Assembly: GCA_947179485.1 (NCBI GenBank)
Contig: OX359248.1
Location: 44,898,847-44,962,846, forward strand
Origin: Allacma fusca
Lineage: Eukaryota; Arthropoda; Collembola; Symphypleona; Sminthuridae
Length of the DNA stretch: 64,000 nucleotides
Reading direction: 5' to 3'
Part shown: positions 12,979 to 25,811 of the stretch, in pieces
Numbering within the stretch: position 1 is the first letter of the stretch
Layout: each line of letters begins with the position of its first letter
Made by a program: the position numbers and the translations under genes
Notes under the pieces: generated by a model
What the model was told of the DNA's origin: nothing
The model's input: the letters and a program-made list of their open reading frames with translations, nothing else
Databases searched by the model: none

Positions 12979-15900
12979 ACTCGACATGGGTACAAAAACC
13001 CTGTGCCTGCTCTCGTTCTTGTTCCCAAATTTTGAGAAATCATTTATGGGCCCAAACCCGTTCCCGTACCCACAAATGTGGGCTCACAAGTTTTGATCCC
13101 GATAAAGTTTATTTTTTTTTGCCTTGTGTGCTCGAATTTGTTCCCGTTCCCAAAACATTGAAAAAAAACTGGACCCGGAACCTGTTTCCAAATGTACCGG
13201 ACCGGAAACTGTTCCCGGGCGTATCCAATAACTGAGCTCAAACCCAAATATTTTTTCCAGATATTTTTACAGGTCCTCTAGTATCACTAAAATTTGACCT
13301 ACACGGTACCACGACATAATTTACTGTAAAGTAAGTGTACCTACGAGTCAGGGTTTAAATTATTAGCCATACTTTATTAATCCTGAGTATGGAGTCGCAA
13401 ATAATTGCTAATACATAAAAACTATTAACAAAGTGTGCTCATAGAAATTATCGCATTCCATTATGCTTACAAATGAGGTGAAGCTGGCAAATGTCTACTA
13501 TTTTACTGAAAATCTTCTAAAGTCTACTTTTTCCGATTTACGTACAACGTAATAATTATTCTAAATTCATTTTATGCCAACAAAATTGACCGCAAAATAC
13601 CCGACACATATTTAACCTTTCAGAAATTGTATTTATCAGTATATATCAGAATGTACTATATAGCAGAATGTGTTATTTTGGGGAAAATATCTGTGTATAA
13701 AGTTTTATTGTAGCTCCTAGCATGTGAAAGTAACAAATGCTATATACCCTGCCTTAGCCAGCATTAGGGGAAATGGTAAAAATTATATAATTCCTGTTTC
13801 ATCTTGTCATTCAAAACCTTCAAAGGCAAATGAAATGAATTGTTTTGAAAAGGTCAAACTTCGGTTGTTTAAAATTGTTTACTGAAGCTTCAAAATTGGT
13901 TTCAAAATATAATTTGATACTTTTGGTGACAAATTTTATGGTCTTGCAAGGGAGTTATCAAACAGATTCGTACGTTCAAAATGGTGGACATGACCCGTAA
14001 AACCCGAGAATACATCTTTACAAGTAAAGGTGAGAGTGGAGTTTCTGATCTAGCCAACTTTTCATAGACGGTATCTGTGGTTATAAAAATATTTCATAGC
14101 GTTGGGTATGTACAAAAGAGTTCATGAGAACTCATTTGAGCCAAATACGATTTTCCCCAATCAACAATTGCAGTCTGTATAATTGAAGATGTGAAATTGT
14201 TTCAAGGTATAAAAGCGTTTTGCCTTGTTTCATTCTTGTTTCATATTTTTAGCAATTCGATAAATCATAATATATTAAAATATAAACAGATAGGAACTAC
14301 ATTTGCTCCAGAACATTTTATTTTTGAATAAGCTTTAATATTAATATATAATATTAATATATAATATTAATAAGCTTATAAATAAGCAAGAGCACATTGC
14401 ATTCCTGTGTTATATGAATAAAATTCAACGACATATAAATGTACTTATGTGGTATGCATTGAAGGTAATTTCAAGTTGACGCTGTGGGTTTGACAAACGC
14501 AACTTCCTCCTACACCTCAACTAGTACATGAAGTATTCATGGTCAGGTTTTTACATTATCAGATTTGAGAAGTAAGACTTTCCAGCTTGAACATGATACT
14601 TACTTGACTCCAAATTTCATGGTCATGTTTAGGGAAAAACCTTACCATGACTAGAATGCTCAAGTAAGTACCGAATATTTTTTACGTGACCGTAAGTCAA
14701 ACTTCAACGTGACTTGAAATCCTCATGGTCCTTTCGAACTTGTGCGTAGCACTGCAAAGGAACTTCAAAGGGGCGGATCGAAATTAAGTGTGAGCATAGG
14801 AAGGAACTTGGCCTCAAACCTAGACCCAAACCCGCAAAAACGTTTGGGCCAGTTCTCGCTAGTTCCGGCCCCAGGCTTTAAACCTTTGAAGCCTTTGTGA
14901 CTCATTTTGATCAATGTGAGGTCATTGACGCTTTTGGTATACATTTTATCCCATCGAAATTTGAAAACTGAAACTTCTCATGAGATTTAACTTGCGAATT
15001 TTAAATAGACAACGAGGTAAGGTGCGATAAAAAGTAAAACGTAAGCAACCTCTGGTGCCGGAACTACTGCGAACTTTTTTACGGGTTTGTGTATTGTGTC
15101 AAGGTCTTATGCGATGCATTTCGATAAATGCTAACCACCCTGAGAGGTTCCTTTGTAAGATATATCTGTACAGTGACGTCTCCATATATTCACATGTATT
15201 GAATGCCATGCCATACCTTGGAAACCACTTTATAGGAAATTCATTTTATTTCAGTTTACTGTTCTTTCGACGTGTTGACACGAAATATTTTCAGAAACTC
15301 AGATTTTGCTCAAAGATGGTTAATGTATCCCATGTTCCCGAGAACCAAGACTTGGGAACGAGTGTTTACTAATGATGTTCTTGTTCCCGACGGGAACAGC
15401 GCGATTTAACAGTATCGTACCCGTCTATGCCCCCGAAAATTGTTCGTACCCAAACCATTCCCAAAAATTTCTGGAAAGATATGTGCCCATTTCCTTCTTA
15501 TATTGTACCCAGTTTCCGTTCCCAAACACCTGGGTGTTACCCGCTCCCACGACAAGCACTGGAAGGACAATTTTGTCACCAGAACATCCCAAAAAGGCAA
15601 GCTTTGACTTTTCATAAGAGCATATCATGAGTAATGCAAAAAATAGAGCAGCTAAATTTTGAATCGCAAGCAAACGCAATGATCCAAGTGAAGTAAACTC
15701 GACCCATTGCAATTTACCTGGGAAAATGAAGGAAAACAGTAGTAAGGGCAAAACAAAAATAACGAATTCGGGCTAAGTGCAAAATTAAACCTTGAACAAA
15801 AACAAAACGGGCTGCAAGTTTTCATCGTAGCTTTGAACATCTCCTTCCTTCGTTTCATGTTTGTTGAAAACTATTTGGTCACTTTGCGCTTGGCAAGGTT

Positions 15901-16980
15901 TGTATACACTTCATTTTACCTTTGTGCGAAAATTCGTCTTTCTGATTCATATATGAGAAAACATTTGTCCATTTTGTCTCTTCACTAAAGATACGGTCTT
16001 TTAAGGAGACAAACAAATCTATTTCCAAGTCTTCGATAGTTTTATGTATAAACTTTATATGGCAAAATTGTGGACAAGCTCGAAATCAATCAATTTGGAA
16101 CTGACTCCACATATCACTCCTACCTTGTCACGCTATTCGATTTTATTTACAAACATGTTGATCAACCTGATTACGAAGTAATTATTGTACTCTTAGATTT
16201 TTTAAAAATCCTTTGATCTGGTTGGCCACAACTTGCTAATGGAAGAGTTAATCAAATTTAACGTAAGTTTTTACGATGAACATGGATGGATACCTATGTG
16301 ATTTTCAACGAGAAAGGCGACAATACTGCCATGATAGTAACGTATTAGTCTCCTTTACAAAAAAGTGTAACAGTGCCCCTTAGGGGACGAAGTTAGCTCC
16401 TGTAATTCATTATCTCATTAGTTCGGCCCTAAATAAAATCAACGTCAAACATGCTCAATCTCCGGCTCGCAACGCCAATGTTTTTTAAACGACGGCCAAA
16501 TGGAATCACACAGTCTAACTTCTAAACTCGTGAACTAATTGTTCTATATAAATCCAATACAGTATAAGAGGTCTTGTAGAATATGCCTGCCCAATTTGGT
16601 GTACCTTTACAAAAGAAGGCACATATAAAATCATCAGTTCTGAAAAAATGAGTAAAAAATGCAGAAATCGTAGCTTATTGTTAGAATAGAAACTAACAAT
16701 AAGTGTAGAAAGTGTAGATACATATTTGCATTCAACTATCCTCCTTCCCGCTCCTCACCAAAAAAATAAACCAACGTTGTAAGTCGAGATAGACATGCTT
16801 ATACTTACTTTATCCTACGAAATAGAATTTATCCGGTTGAAATATTGTTAATATTCTAGTCTTGTGCGTGTAGCAAAGCAAAACATAATTTTACTTAAAA
16901 AACATTAGTATAACAAAATTAAGCATATAGCAACATTATGGTAAAATAAATTGCGTCAAAACTAGTTCGCCTGTTTAGAG
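12979..16980. other. non-coding stretch with GGGAAC-type repeat islands
   Basis: No gene is seen. Two islands (about 12990-13235 and 15330-15560) are rich in GTTCCCG/CGGGAAC motifs and look like old ends of hAT-type miniature elements, but I could not pair termini or target duplications. The rest is plain AT-rich sequence. Confidence 0.45.
14333..14393. repeat. near-perfect AT palindrome with direct repeats
   Basis: AAGCTT marks each side of three copies of a TAATATTAATATA-type block. The whole reads almost the same on both strands, so it could extrude as a hairpin. It is probably a small AT-rich repeat of no coding value. Confidence 0.75.
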
Positions 16981-17022
16981 AGAAATCTCTTATAAAGGGG
17001 ATTCTCATAGCGAGAACGAACT

Positions 17023-18281
17023 ATGTATGTACTCCCAAGTAGATCTAAAATAGTTCAAGGTGTAAATACTTTGTACTCTATCGATTTAAAAAAGTGCTTG
17101 TTTATATGTGATGCCCCGGCAAGAGCATTCATTAAATCTGTAAAAGGGCACACCGGATATTTTGGTTGCGGTAAGTGCGAGGCCGAGTGGACTTGGAGGA
17201 AGAAAATGACATTTCCAATGGAATCTGGCAATTTACGAACAGATCTTAGCTTCACACATCGAGACCAGGATGAGCACCACCTAAACCCATTTTGTACACA
17301 AAAATTGCCCCTTGAATCTATAGGAATTGGAATGATTAGCCAAGTGCCTTGTGATTACATGCACCTTGTGTGTCTTGGAATAGTAAAAAAGTTAATCTCC
17401 CTCTGGTAGCGGGGACCATTAAAAACAAGATTGTCCTCCATAGAAGTGGAATGAATTTCCCGACGTCTTCAGTCCATGATAAGTAGGATTCCATGCGATT
17501 TTCAAAGGAAACCGAGAGAGTTGAAATATTGTGATAGGTGGAAAGCCACGGAATGCAGACTATTTTTAGTGTACATTGGTCCGTTGGTGCTCAAAACTAT
17601 TTTGAAACCAGAGGTTTATGACAACTTTATTCTGCTAAGTGTTTCCATAAGAATACTACTAGAACAGCGACAACATCTTTATCCAATTGCGAACATCTTA
17701 TTGGAAAATTTTGTTAAACATTACGGCGAACTTTATGGCCAAGAGAATATGGTTTACAACGTACACAATTTACTGCATATATGCAATGAATTCATGCAAC
17801 ATGGCAATTTGGACTCCTTCAGTGCTTTTTCATTTGATTCATACTTAGGGCAACTAAAACGCAAATTAAGATCCGGGAAAAAGCCATTGCAACAACTGCA
17901 CAATAGACTTGCGGAGTGTGCCGTAATGGATTCTGTCGGACAGTTAATAACGTCCCAACAACTGCAACAGTTGCATAGTTCAGGACCAGTTATTCCTGGA
18001 ATGCAGGATCGATTTACAGTTTATGAAGACTTTTCAGGCTTTCTACCATCTTCCAATATTCAAATTCTCAAACGAAGGACGATTCAGTGATTCAGCCGGT
18101 AAATTTTGTCAAAAAGGATGACAATGTTATGGTTTTATACAGGAAATATACAACACTTCGAGACTTCTTCAAATACCCCATTCCTTCAAATCAGTTGAAT
18201 ATTTCATATGTCAATATTAACAGTGCAAATATATTCAGCATTGAATTTAGTCATCTTGTAGCCAAGATGTTCCCAATGTAA
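17023..18281 (+). pseudogene. degenerate transposase (DUF4806-associated transposon)
   Basis: Reading frames at 17023-17409, 17476-18090 and 18087-18281 form one broken protein. The first has FICDAPARAFIKSVKGHTGY, a CxxC pair and MISQVPCDYMHLVCLGIVKK, the core pattern of transposases annotated as transposase domain-containing and placed near CACTA/EnSpm elements. The second continues with ISRIPCDF and LLHICNEFMQHGNLDSFSAF. Stop codons between 17407 and 17460 and a frameshift near 18087 break it, and the N-terminal part is missing before 17023, where a MITE-like sequence (16980-17020) abuts. It is inactive. Superfamily placement is from memory of family patterns. Confidence 0.78.
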
Positions 18282-18679
18282 ACAAATACTGACTTCGTTG
18301 TGTTTCCATAATGCCATTCTGATGGATAAAGTTAAAAACTGTTAGTTATTTAAATTATTTGGTTACTTCCTAATCTACGTACTTGCATTATTTTTATTTC
18401 AGAGTTTGAGCCACTAACAACCACCAAAGCAAGTATTTTTTTGGTATATGGGCTAACGCAAAAGTCAAAAATATCTTAATATAATTTTGTTTTCAAAGCG
18501 AATCCATACCACTTGCTCGGACATTTTTAATAAATTGCATAAATTTCATATTTTTTGAAAATCAGGATTAAAAAATTCTTATTCGGATTACTACATTCCG
18601 TGTCCCACTTAGACGATTGTTATCATAAAAATTAAGATAATACTACTGTTTGCAAAATTCCAGACGATTCGTAGAAAAC

Positions 18680-19250
18680 CATGTTTGCCGTTGTCGATTT
18701 TGTTTTGGAGAAAGCCAAGGATGGTACAACACCATGTGAAATAGTACACATGAGCTGGCTTACACCAGATATGAAAAATTGTTTTGGCCTGGCAATAGCC
18801 AGTATGCAAAGGCTTTAAAGAAAGGAATTAAACCTGGAAAAAAACCTGGAAAAAGTGGTCAGTCATTGTCAAATCATTCTCAGGTAAATATTATCCGTCT
18901 TCACATTTGCATTTTTTAAATTTATTTAAAGATTTATGTAATTCTGCGTTGCAGATGATTTTCAGATTGTTCAGGAAGCACGGGACAAATTACTGGGTGG
19001 AACCTTTTCGACAACTGAAGCCTCGGATCAAGAAGGTGTAATTGTACCGATGGCGTTAAATAATATCAGCTGTAATGAGTCATCCAGTGACTCCGAAGAT
19101 TCGGCACCGACTCCCTGAGGTACCTGTTGGCACAAATGTTTTCAACAATGCCATTCAGTATGATACTGCGCAACATAGTAAGACTCCAGATATCACAACT
19201 TCGTCTATTGCTGCCATAGGCACTCCACCACCAGCGGTTTCAAGTTGGTG
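18680..19250 (+). pseudogene. second-protein fragment of the same transposon
   Basis: From 18680 a frame reads MFAVVDFVLEKAKDG and breaks at a stop near 18818. After an apparent intron (acceptor near 18956) it resumes with DDFQIVQEARDKLLGG and an acidic, Ser-rich stretch (SSSDSEDSAPTP). This matches the layout of the accessory protein that carries DUF4806 in these elements: an N-terminal FAVV segment, a linker, then DUF4806. It is frameshifted and not functional. Confidence 0.55.
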
Positions 19251-19365
19251 TTAATAATTGTATACCTCCCTATTCCATGACTAATTATTACTGAGAATAA
19301 ATGAATTTATACATATTAAATTGAATTCAGAAATTAATAATAATTAATGTTAGTACAGTCAATAT

Positions 19366-20118
19366 TTGATTAACTGCTCAATTTCTATATTTAAAATAAT
19401 TATTACAGGTTTGGACAAATCTGTTCTTAGAAGACCTGAGCGTGTGGAGCGAAAAATTGATGATGTCCTAGCGTTTATGACCAGACTTAAGGAATCTAAT
19501 AATGTCCTTTTAGATATCCCAGAAGAATGCCTTCGCCTTCCACTGGAGTCAATAATTGAGCTTCAAATATTGGAATCATTCCTTGAAATGGAGAAAAACT
19601 AAAGATTCTAGTGGGCTTTAGTGTTTTTGCAATTTTTAACTGTTAACAACAATTATAACAAATAATTAGTTATTAAAAATACGATTCCAGTTAAATATTA
19701 CTTATTTCTGTATGCAAATAGGTAACTTTCGTGGCAAAACAGGAGGAAGTGGAGCCACGAAATCTACCTAATGCATCCTGACGAAAATTTTTGGCAATGA
19801 TGTTGCTACTCAACTTAACTGGAAATGCGTTATGAAGAAAAACTTAAAAAATATCCCAGAGTCGTGAAACTAATTACAGGTAAATTATTACCTCGAATTA
19901 ATTACGTTCGTGCTATATTACTATCGAATGATATACATACACATAACACGTTAAATCTCATAATATTATGGATTTCAAATTTGTTATAGGTAGCGTTCAA
20001 TTGATCGAGCCAGGAGCAACGGAGAAATCTATTGAACAGTGTATCAAATATTGGCTGAAGCACTCTAAACGCCGTGGTGGCTTATGTCCAGTCTCTATTT
20101 CAGACCAGCACGACTAAC
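19366..20118 (+). pseudogene. DUF4806-like domain fragment of the transposon
   Basis: After an acceptor near 19408 the frame gives VLRRPERVERKIDDVLAF and CLRLPLESIIELQILESFL, then stops at 19600. After a gap, TKIFGNDVATQLNWK (about 19775-19830, in a shifted frame) and SIEQCIKYWLKHSKRRGG (about 20025-20080) follow. This order (Leu-Pro helix, LF..e.a.qynW, IK.WLk.a..R) is the DUF4806 pattern. Several stops make it a relic. Confidence 0.65.
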
Positions 20119-20650
20119 TTGTTGTATTTGCAATAATGATAATATTTTATAAAGATGTTTGAAAATAAAATAATTTGATGATTGCTGAAATTGCAGTTAA
20201 TTGAAGATTTTGCATACAAATAAGCAACTGTAGATGCATTGGTTATTTATAAGTGCAGCTTTTCGTAAATGAGACCGTTTAACGTTACGTCGCATGCACG
20301 TCGCGATGTAACGTCCGTTGAACGTAATTTTGAAGGTTCTATTTACGTAAAAAAGCGGACATTCGTTATTCACAAGCACGTCAAATGTTTACGTCCTTGC
20401 GACCAAATGACGTCCGGATTTGACATTGCATTTCCGTTCATGTTACCATTATTCCTACTAGGGAAGTCACCCGGATTAGGGTGTCTGTGTGTGCACAAAT
20501 TACCCTGTAAAAATACATGCAGGGGTGGGCGTAAATTCTTTTAACATTAAATTAACATCAATTGAGCATACTAAAATATAAACAAGCAACACTATTTGTA
20601 CTATTGAGTAAAACCAATATTTGGGCTACAAGCTACTCAAATTTGAGGTT
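20119..20650. other. transposon flank, ACGT-rich
   Basis: No gene is seen. 20265-20410 is dense in ACGT-containing words (AACGTTACGTCGCATG, ATGACGTCC), possibly subterminal repeats of the transposon ending here. I could not find its terminal repeats. Confidence 0.35.
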
Positions 20651-20654
20651 ATCC

Positions 20655-21220
20655 TTATTTATTTAGAGATCTTTTATAATGCTCGCTGAGCTTCACTTCG
20701 CCAGTCGAACCTCTACACCTGCCTGATGCGGCGCAAATAATCTTGCAGTAACGATTTTTAGTCGTCATGGATAGAAAAGTGGTAGGACTTACAATTGTTT
20801 CCCTCTGGTATTGATTGAGTACCCCTTCTTGAACAATATTTGTGAGCAGGTTATTATCCAAGGAATCCTACATTGTTCAAATTCAAGAAATTTTCTCAAA
20901 GTAATATTTTCCCCAAAAATTAATGATACACAGCCAAAACTGGCATTGGACTGACTGGTAAATGATGTTGTAAATGAGGTTGTGGTGATAAGATCATGTT
21001 ACAGTGTAAGTCAAGGATATGTGGCCCCCAGGATGCAATTTCGAATAACTGGTACGATAATTGCATATCACCATATCTGGACTTTGCTAACGTAGTAAAT
21101 GATTTAAAATACATAGATACTAAATTACAGTCAATCAGTTAACTGTTGATAGATATCAAATCTGTATATGCTCCTAAATGTAAGGAACCAGTGAGACAAC
21201 GTGATATTTATTGAGGACCA
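20655..21220. repeat. left copy of a segmental duplication
   Basis: Sequence from the CARD exon outwards (20793-21220) matches 30659-31200 over several hundred bases, for example GGCATTGGACTGACTGGTAA and CACCATATCTGGACTTTGC in both. It is the upstream flank of the duplicated CARD-caspase gene and shows that the caspase locus was copied before most of the transposons entered. Confidence 0.85.
20793..20867 (-). pseudogene. orphan CARD first-exon fragment
   Basis: Minus-strand reading NNLLTNIVQEGVLNQYQRET matches the CARD first exon of the paralogue at 30659-30775 (LTKLVQEGILIQYQRDA) and ends at a donor ATT/gtaagt at the same codon. The ATG present upstream is followed at once by a stop, so no usable start remains. 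It is probably the displaced 5' end of caspase copy 1, separated from its catalytic exons by about 9 kb of inserted DNA. The second CARD exon was not found. Confidence 0.72.
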
Positions 21221-21820
21221 GGGGCCTATTCCACCAATACAACTTTGCGCTTTGCACTCCGCACTTTGCACTAAATTTGCGAAGCGGCCGTTCCACCGTT
21301 TCGCTTCGCATGGAGATTCTGCGGAGTGCGAAGCGAAAGCTTCTCGGCCACTCATTTGCACTTTCTGTTCCACCAGAAAATCTTTCGCAAATGCATGCGC
21401 AAATTATCCTCCCACTTTGCAGATTTTATTGCAAAGAGTTCAGACGTTTTGCATCCATTTACTCCACGGAAATTAACTTCTAACAGGTAATTCTTTTTAA
21501 GTTTAAGGCATAATTTTTACAAAGTAATATAAAATAATTATATTAATATTAATATTTTAAATAAAATTATTATTAAAATTTTTATTATGCTTGTACGTAC
21601 ATTTATTTTTATTAATTACGACAAGAAACCCGTGAAAATGCACTTGAACCGCTCAACAAGGGAAATTCTCTACTGAAGTGACGATGAGGATGATGTTCGT
21701 CAAGTCAAAGAATATCGTCCGAGAATTAACTTTGAAGTGGCCAACCCATTCTGCTTCAAGGAGAAATTCCGGTAAAGTTCCACAGACGTTGAGCAAGTGC
21801 TTGAGGGATAGGGATGTCCC
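21221..21820 (+). mobile_element. truncated PIF/Harbinger-like element
   Basis: The left end GGGGCCTATTCCACCAA resembles Harbinger termini. From about 21640 a broken frame reads SDDEDDVRQVKEYRPRINF and then FKEKFR, a pattern like the N-terminus of HARBI1-type nucleases (acidic stretch, R-P-R, F...FR). It has two stops and is cut off at 21820 by the hAT insertion. No right end is seen. Confidence 0.5.
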
Positions 21821-21827
21821 ATATTCC

Positions 21828-22861
21828 TAAAGCTGCCAGATTCAAATAAGCAAAATAGTAGGCTTTTAATTTTATCTCAAAATTTCGTTGTATAAAAACA
21901 ATGTATCTATTCTATCGTTAGCATTTTCTTAAACCGATTTAGCAACCATTCTCTGAAAATAACTACGGTACATTGCTTACTGGCAGGTACTTCTGCTGTG
22001 TGTAAATAGTAGTAACTAATACTTGTCCTAGGAATCGAATTTGTTTCAACAAATTTGTTTCACCAAATAACGTACTTATCATTAAATGATACACATATCC
22101 TCGAAAGTTCCATGGACATTTTAAATTCCACCTGCGTCCACAATTTATCGATAAAAGCAAATACGCCCTCAGTGACAGCGTTGGTTCCCAAAATGAAGCA
22201 GAACCCTGCTAGTGCTGACAAAAATATTTCTAGCAAGACAATTTTATAAAAAAACAAATGTCGAAACAATTTTACCTGGAAGGGAATGTAAGTACTCAAC
22301 TAGGAGTGTCATATTCTCGCAGCAGATTCTGCGATGCTACTAAATACTTTTAGATACTTTTTTATAGCCCATCGTTTAAAGCACAATCTCCTCTCATTTT
22401 AATTTTATCAGGTCAAATAATAGCACACGGAGTACTTACATTCAAATAAAAGCAACTATTCAGTACTAACGGACAGAATAAAAATATTTAGTGATGATTT
22501 CCACTTCATTTTTATTTTATGATTTCTGCTACTTCACATTAATGCACCACTGCAGTATTCAACAGGAATGAAACAATGAGCAGAATTTGAGTTCAAATTA
22601 TAGACCTACTTTTACATGGAAAGACGTTAATGATTCGATAATTTACACGTACCAAGTTCTAAAATGTCGGATAAGTGTCGCTGAATAGTGCTCACATTTC
22701 CCAGCACAATAGTGTACAATCATTTTAGGCTAATGTAAAAAAGTAGAGTTTAGAAGCTTTTTCAATCAAATAGTAGACTTAGTAGATCTCATGATTTTTT
22801 AGTAAAATGCCTTCCCAAATAGTAGCTAGTCTACTAAAAAAGTAGGTATCTGGCAGCTTTA
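21828..22861 (-). mobile_element. hAT transposon, 1,034 bp (family with the 32.3-kb copy)
   Basis: Termini TAAAGCTGCCAGAT...ATCTGGCAGCTTTA, with the perfect 8-bp duplication CATATTCC on both sides. On the minus strand a remnant of the hAT C-terminal domain is readable near 22060-22240 (TNAVTEGVFAFIDKLWTQ; family pattern NA..ERvFS....LWT). It is inserted into the Harbinger relic. A sister copy at 32284-33290 has a different target duplication, so the two inserted independently. Confidence 0.9.
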
Positions 22862-23445
22862 CATATTCCACAAAAATTATATATAATCCCTTGTTTGGCA
22901 AACGTTCCGCTAAAACTTTTCCGACGCGAAAATGACGCTGGAAATTTTTACGCGGAGTTATGCCGATTTATGGGAAGGATATTTTTTGCTTTTTAATTTC
23001 TGTCAGATCTAAATATGTACTGCACTCAGGCGCGTAGCCAAGGGGGGCAAAGGGGGAAATTGCCCCCCCCATTCGAAATAAAATACTCTCAAATCACTCA
23101 AAAAGTTAAAATTAAATCAGTCCATACCGAGACATGTTGGTATGAAGCTGCCAACACAGCTTGTGTCGTAGATAGTTCCAAAACGAACGAGAAACTTATA
23201 GTTACGTGGTGAGAATGAATGTTGTGTTTGGCAAATAATGTAAGGCGCGTAGATTGAAAGTGTTTAAGTAATTAAAGAACTTTAAAGAACATTTAAGAAC
23301 TCAGGTAAATTTATTTTATTTTCAAAATTCAGTAAGGGTTTAGTAATTTGGTTTCGAAAAAAGGAATTGTGTGCTTTGTGGATAATTTTGTATTTTCAGG
23401 TACCGGATTCGGAGAGGAGATCTGATCAAGTCCGAAGCTAGTGAC

Positions 23446-23811
23446 TAGTGATGCCAATAGTCTGGTCTGATCCAGATTTTATGAAACTGGTCTGGTCCGA
23501 AGCTCAGACCAAAGACCATGGTCCGGACCATGGTCCAGAAAACCATAGAGTGGAATTAGGCAATCACATTTGATCCAGTGAAATTCTTGTTTTATCACCA
23601 GAAATGACATTTTAAATTTTTTCCATGGGATTTCGTTGACTCATAATTTTTTATTTTCTATACTTTCTGGACCATGGTCCTTGTGGTCTGGTCTGGTCTG
23701 GTCCTGAAGTTGGACCAATTGTATCTGGTCTGGTCCAAGTGTTGGATCAGACCGGACCAGACCAATAACGGACTATTACGAATGGTCCGGACCAGACCAT
23801 TGGCATCCCTA
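23446..23811. mobile_element. nested hAT MITE, 366 bp
   Basis: Ends TAGTGATGCCAAT and ATTGGCATCCCTA are inverted repeats, flanked by the perfect 8-bp duplication CTAGTGAC. The interior is dense in GGTCTGGTC/GACCAGACC and symmetric GGACCATGGTCC. It has no coding capacity and sits inside the 23027-25803 element, so it is younger. Confidence 0.9.
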
Positions 23812-24520
23812 CTAGTGACGAAGTGTCCTTCCTTGTGAAGTCAGGTGTAATTTTAAGGTTCCAAGTTTAGGTGCTTGACATTAGGTAAATTAGGATTAAG
23901 TTCAGTATTAGGTCATGAACTCAGGTGAGCTCCAAATTTACCATTTTAATGCTAAAAATAAACCTATTATTCCAGATTACTGAGTACAATAGTAATTATC
24001 ATTATCAAGGTATTGATAAGTAAATTAGTTAAGGTTACTTGAGTGCACTTGAAGTGGACTTAATAATACGGTTTCTGAAACTAATTCACAGATTCATATA
24101 TAATTGTACACTTTCTGGAAGGTTCTGAGGTTAGTGTACAGCATTGACCTCATAACTGCCATAATAATTTGGTGAAGTTAACAAATTAGCGATATTCTAA
24201 TTTTCCAGTAATTTACAACGTGATCAGTATCCCAACAAGACATGCAAACCTTTTCATTGATTTGACAGAACTATTTTGGTTATTTGTAAAAACAATCACT
24301 GCGAAACTCAACATATGCAGTAATCCATGTAAATATCTCTTAGTACTAAAAGAAGAATGACCATGGCTCATTTTCAAAACTTGGCGCGAAGGGAGGAGTT
24401 TAGTTCTTAACTATCAAACAGGAGAGCACATAGCTAGGCGTCAGTAGAGAACAATAATTATTGCAAAAGCAACGTAAACGCGCTTTATAGTTTCGCGAGT
24501 ACAAATTGCCGTAAAGCTAA

Positions 24521-24811
24521 TTGGCTTTTATGCTGTATGTGTGCCGATGTCATGTCATCAAAACATTATATAGTAGCAAGCGCGGTGACATTGTCACTCC
24601 TCCGGAAGACCTTTGGGCTTTCATAATACTACAATTTCGCGTAAGCTTTTCTATGACGATTAACAAATCTCAAGTCCAAAGATTTGATAAAGTTGGTATT
24701 TATTTGCCGAAATATGTTTTTTCACATGATCAATTGGATGCATTTTTTAGAGGCAAGTCAAAAGAAAATGTTAAGATCATTGTAAATGACACTGAAGACA
24801 AGGTGAAATAA
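24521..24811 (+). pseudogene. Helitron/Pif1-type helicase C-terminal remnant
   Basis: The frame reads VSFSMTINKSQVQRFDKVGI and then YLPKYVFSHDQLDAFFRGKS. This is the last part of the SF1B helicase of Helitrons (family: FAMTINKSQGQT...VGIYLP.PVFSHGQLYVA.SR). The Gly of KSQGQ is Val and the AFSR motif is damaged, so it is dead. The Rep/HUH part and Helitron ends are not seen nearby. Confidence 0.78.
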
Positions 24812-25509
24812 TGGGCAACGGTGAGAGAATCTACACAAGAAATTGATTATTTAAAAAAGTTTTGTAATGTTAGATTATAATCAATGGTGGACCCACCCTG
24901 TAAAAAATTTAGGGCTCGGGTAAAAAAAAAGTTAACTAAGGCGTGAAAGCCAAAACTATTTTAAGGGTTAGAGCCAGGGTAAAAATTATTTTATTAATTC
25001 ACCTCTGATTATAATCATACGAAAGTGTATTTCAGAAGCAAAGGTCATCATTTACAAAATATTCGATTTAAAAAAATCATTTCGGCAAAATAATTGTAAT
25101 ACTAGCGGATCAAGTACTAGACACTAGACGGCGTCGGTGTTGTTATAAGGAAATGACAGTTATCCACCGACGCAGGCGGTGGCTTGATCAGCTAGTCTGT
25201 GTATAAACAGCATGACTCTAGAATCGCCCATGAAGTTTGAATGTTTCGTGTGAATGATTTATTACCCAAGGCCCAGTGTCATCCTTGCTTAGCGGTTGAT
25301 TCGAATGCATTGCGAAATCCCGATTTTACTTTGCCCTTTGCCTCGTGTATTCGACTTCAATCTTCAACGGCAACAAAGTATCGTAATAGCGGCTTTAAAT
25401 ATTTTCATATTAAAATCTTTTAGCTTCTGTAACTTACACGCATCGCTTCGAGGAAATTTTTAAACTGGATAGAATTATTAAATTAGTGAATTGTATTTAA
25501 TTCTTCATT

Positions 25510-25581
25510 ATGAAAAGGTCAAGCACGCCTGATATCCGCAGTTTTTTTTCGAAGCAAAGACGTGTGTCACAGGAACAGTAG
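25510..25581 (+). pseudogene. hAT transposase N-terminal exon remnant
   Basis: A 23-codon frame, MKRSSTPDIRSFFSKQRRVS..., close to the element's right end. Starts of the type M-K-R-x-x-x-x-D-I-x-x-F-F are common in hAT transposases related to zinc-finger MYM proteins. It ends in a stop followed by a donor-like gtaagc. The rest of the transposase is absent. Confidence 0.5.
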
Positions 25582-25811
25582 GTAAGCACGAGGTGAAACG
25601 ATAGAAGCAAACCCAGGTCTCGAAATACTCCGAAATCGGATCAAGTCCAATTGAGAATCTGGTCCAAAATCATTCAAGGATATTCAGTTTGCAAAATTTG
25701 ATGCGTTTTACATTCGTGAATTGGATTTTCCATAGAATGTGTCATTTTATGTACGTTCTAATTAATGTTGCCCCCCCTTGGTCAATTCCTGGCTACGCGC
25801 CTGACTACACT

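Larger units (their letters stand above)
23027..25803. mobile_element. hAT transposon, 2.78 kb, with nested insertions
   Basis: Ends CAGGCGCGTAGCCA and TGGCTACGCGCCTG are inverted repeats. Flanks are ACTGCACT on the left and ACTACACT on the right, an 8-bp duplication with one change. The paralogous segment at 31474-31481 has a single uninterrupted ACTGCACT, a true empty site. Near the right end a transposase-like start remains (25510, +). Inside lie a 366-bp hAT MITE and a Helitron helicase scrap. It is a deletion derivative, not autonomous. Confidence 0.92.
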
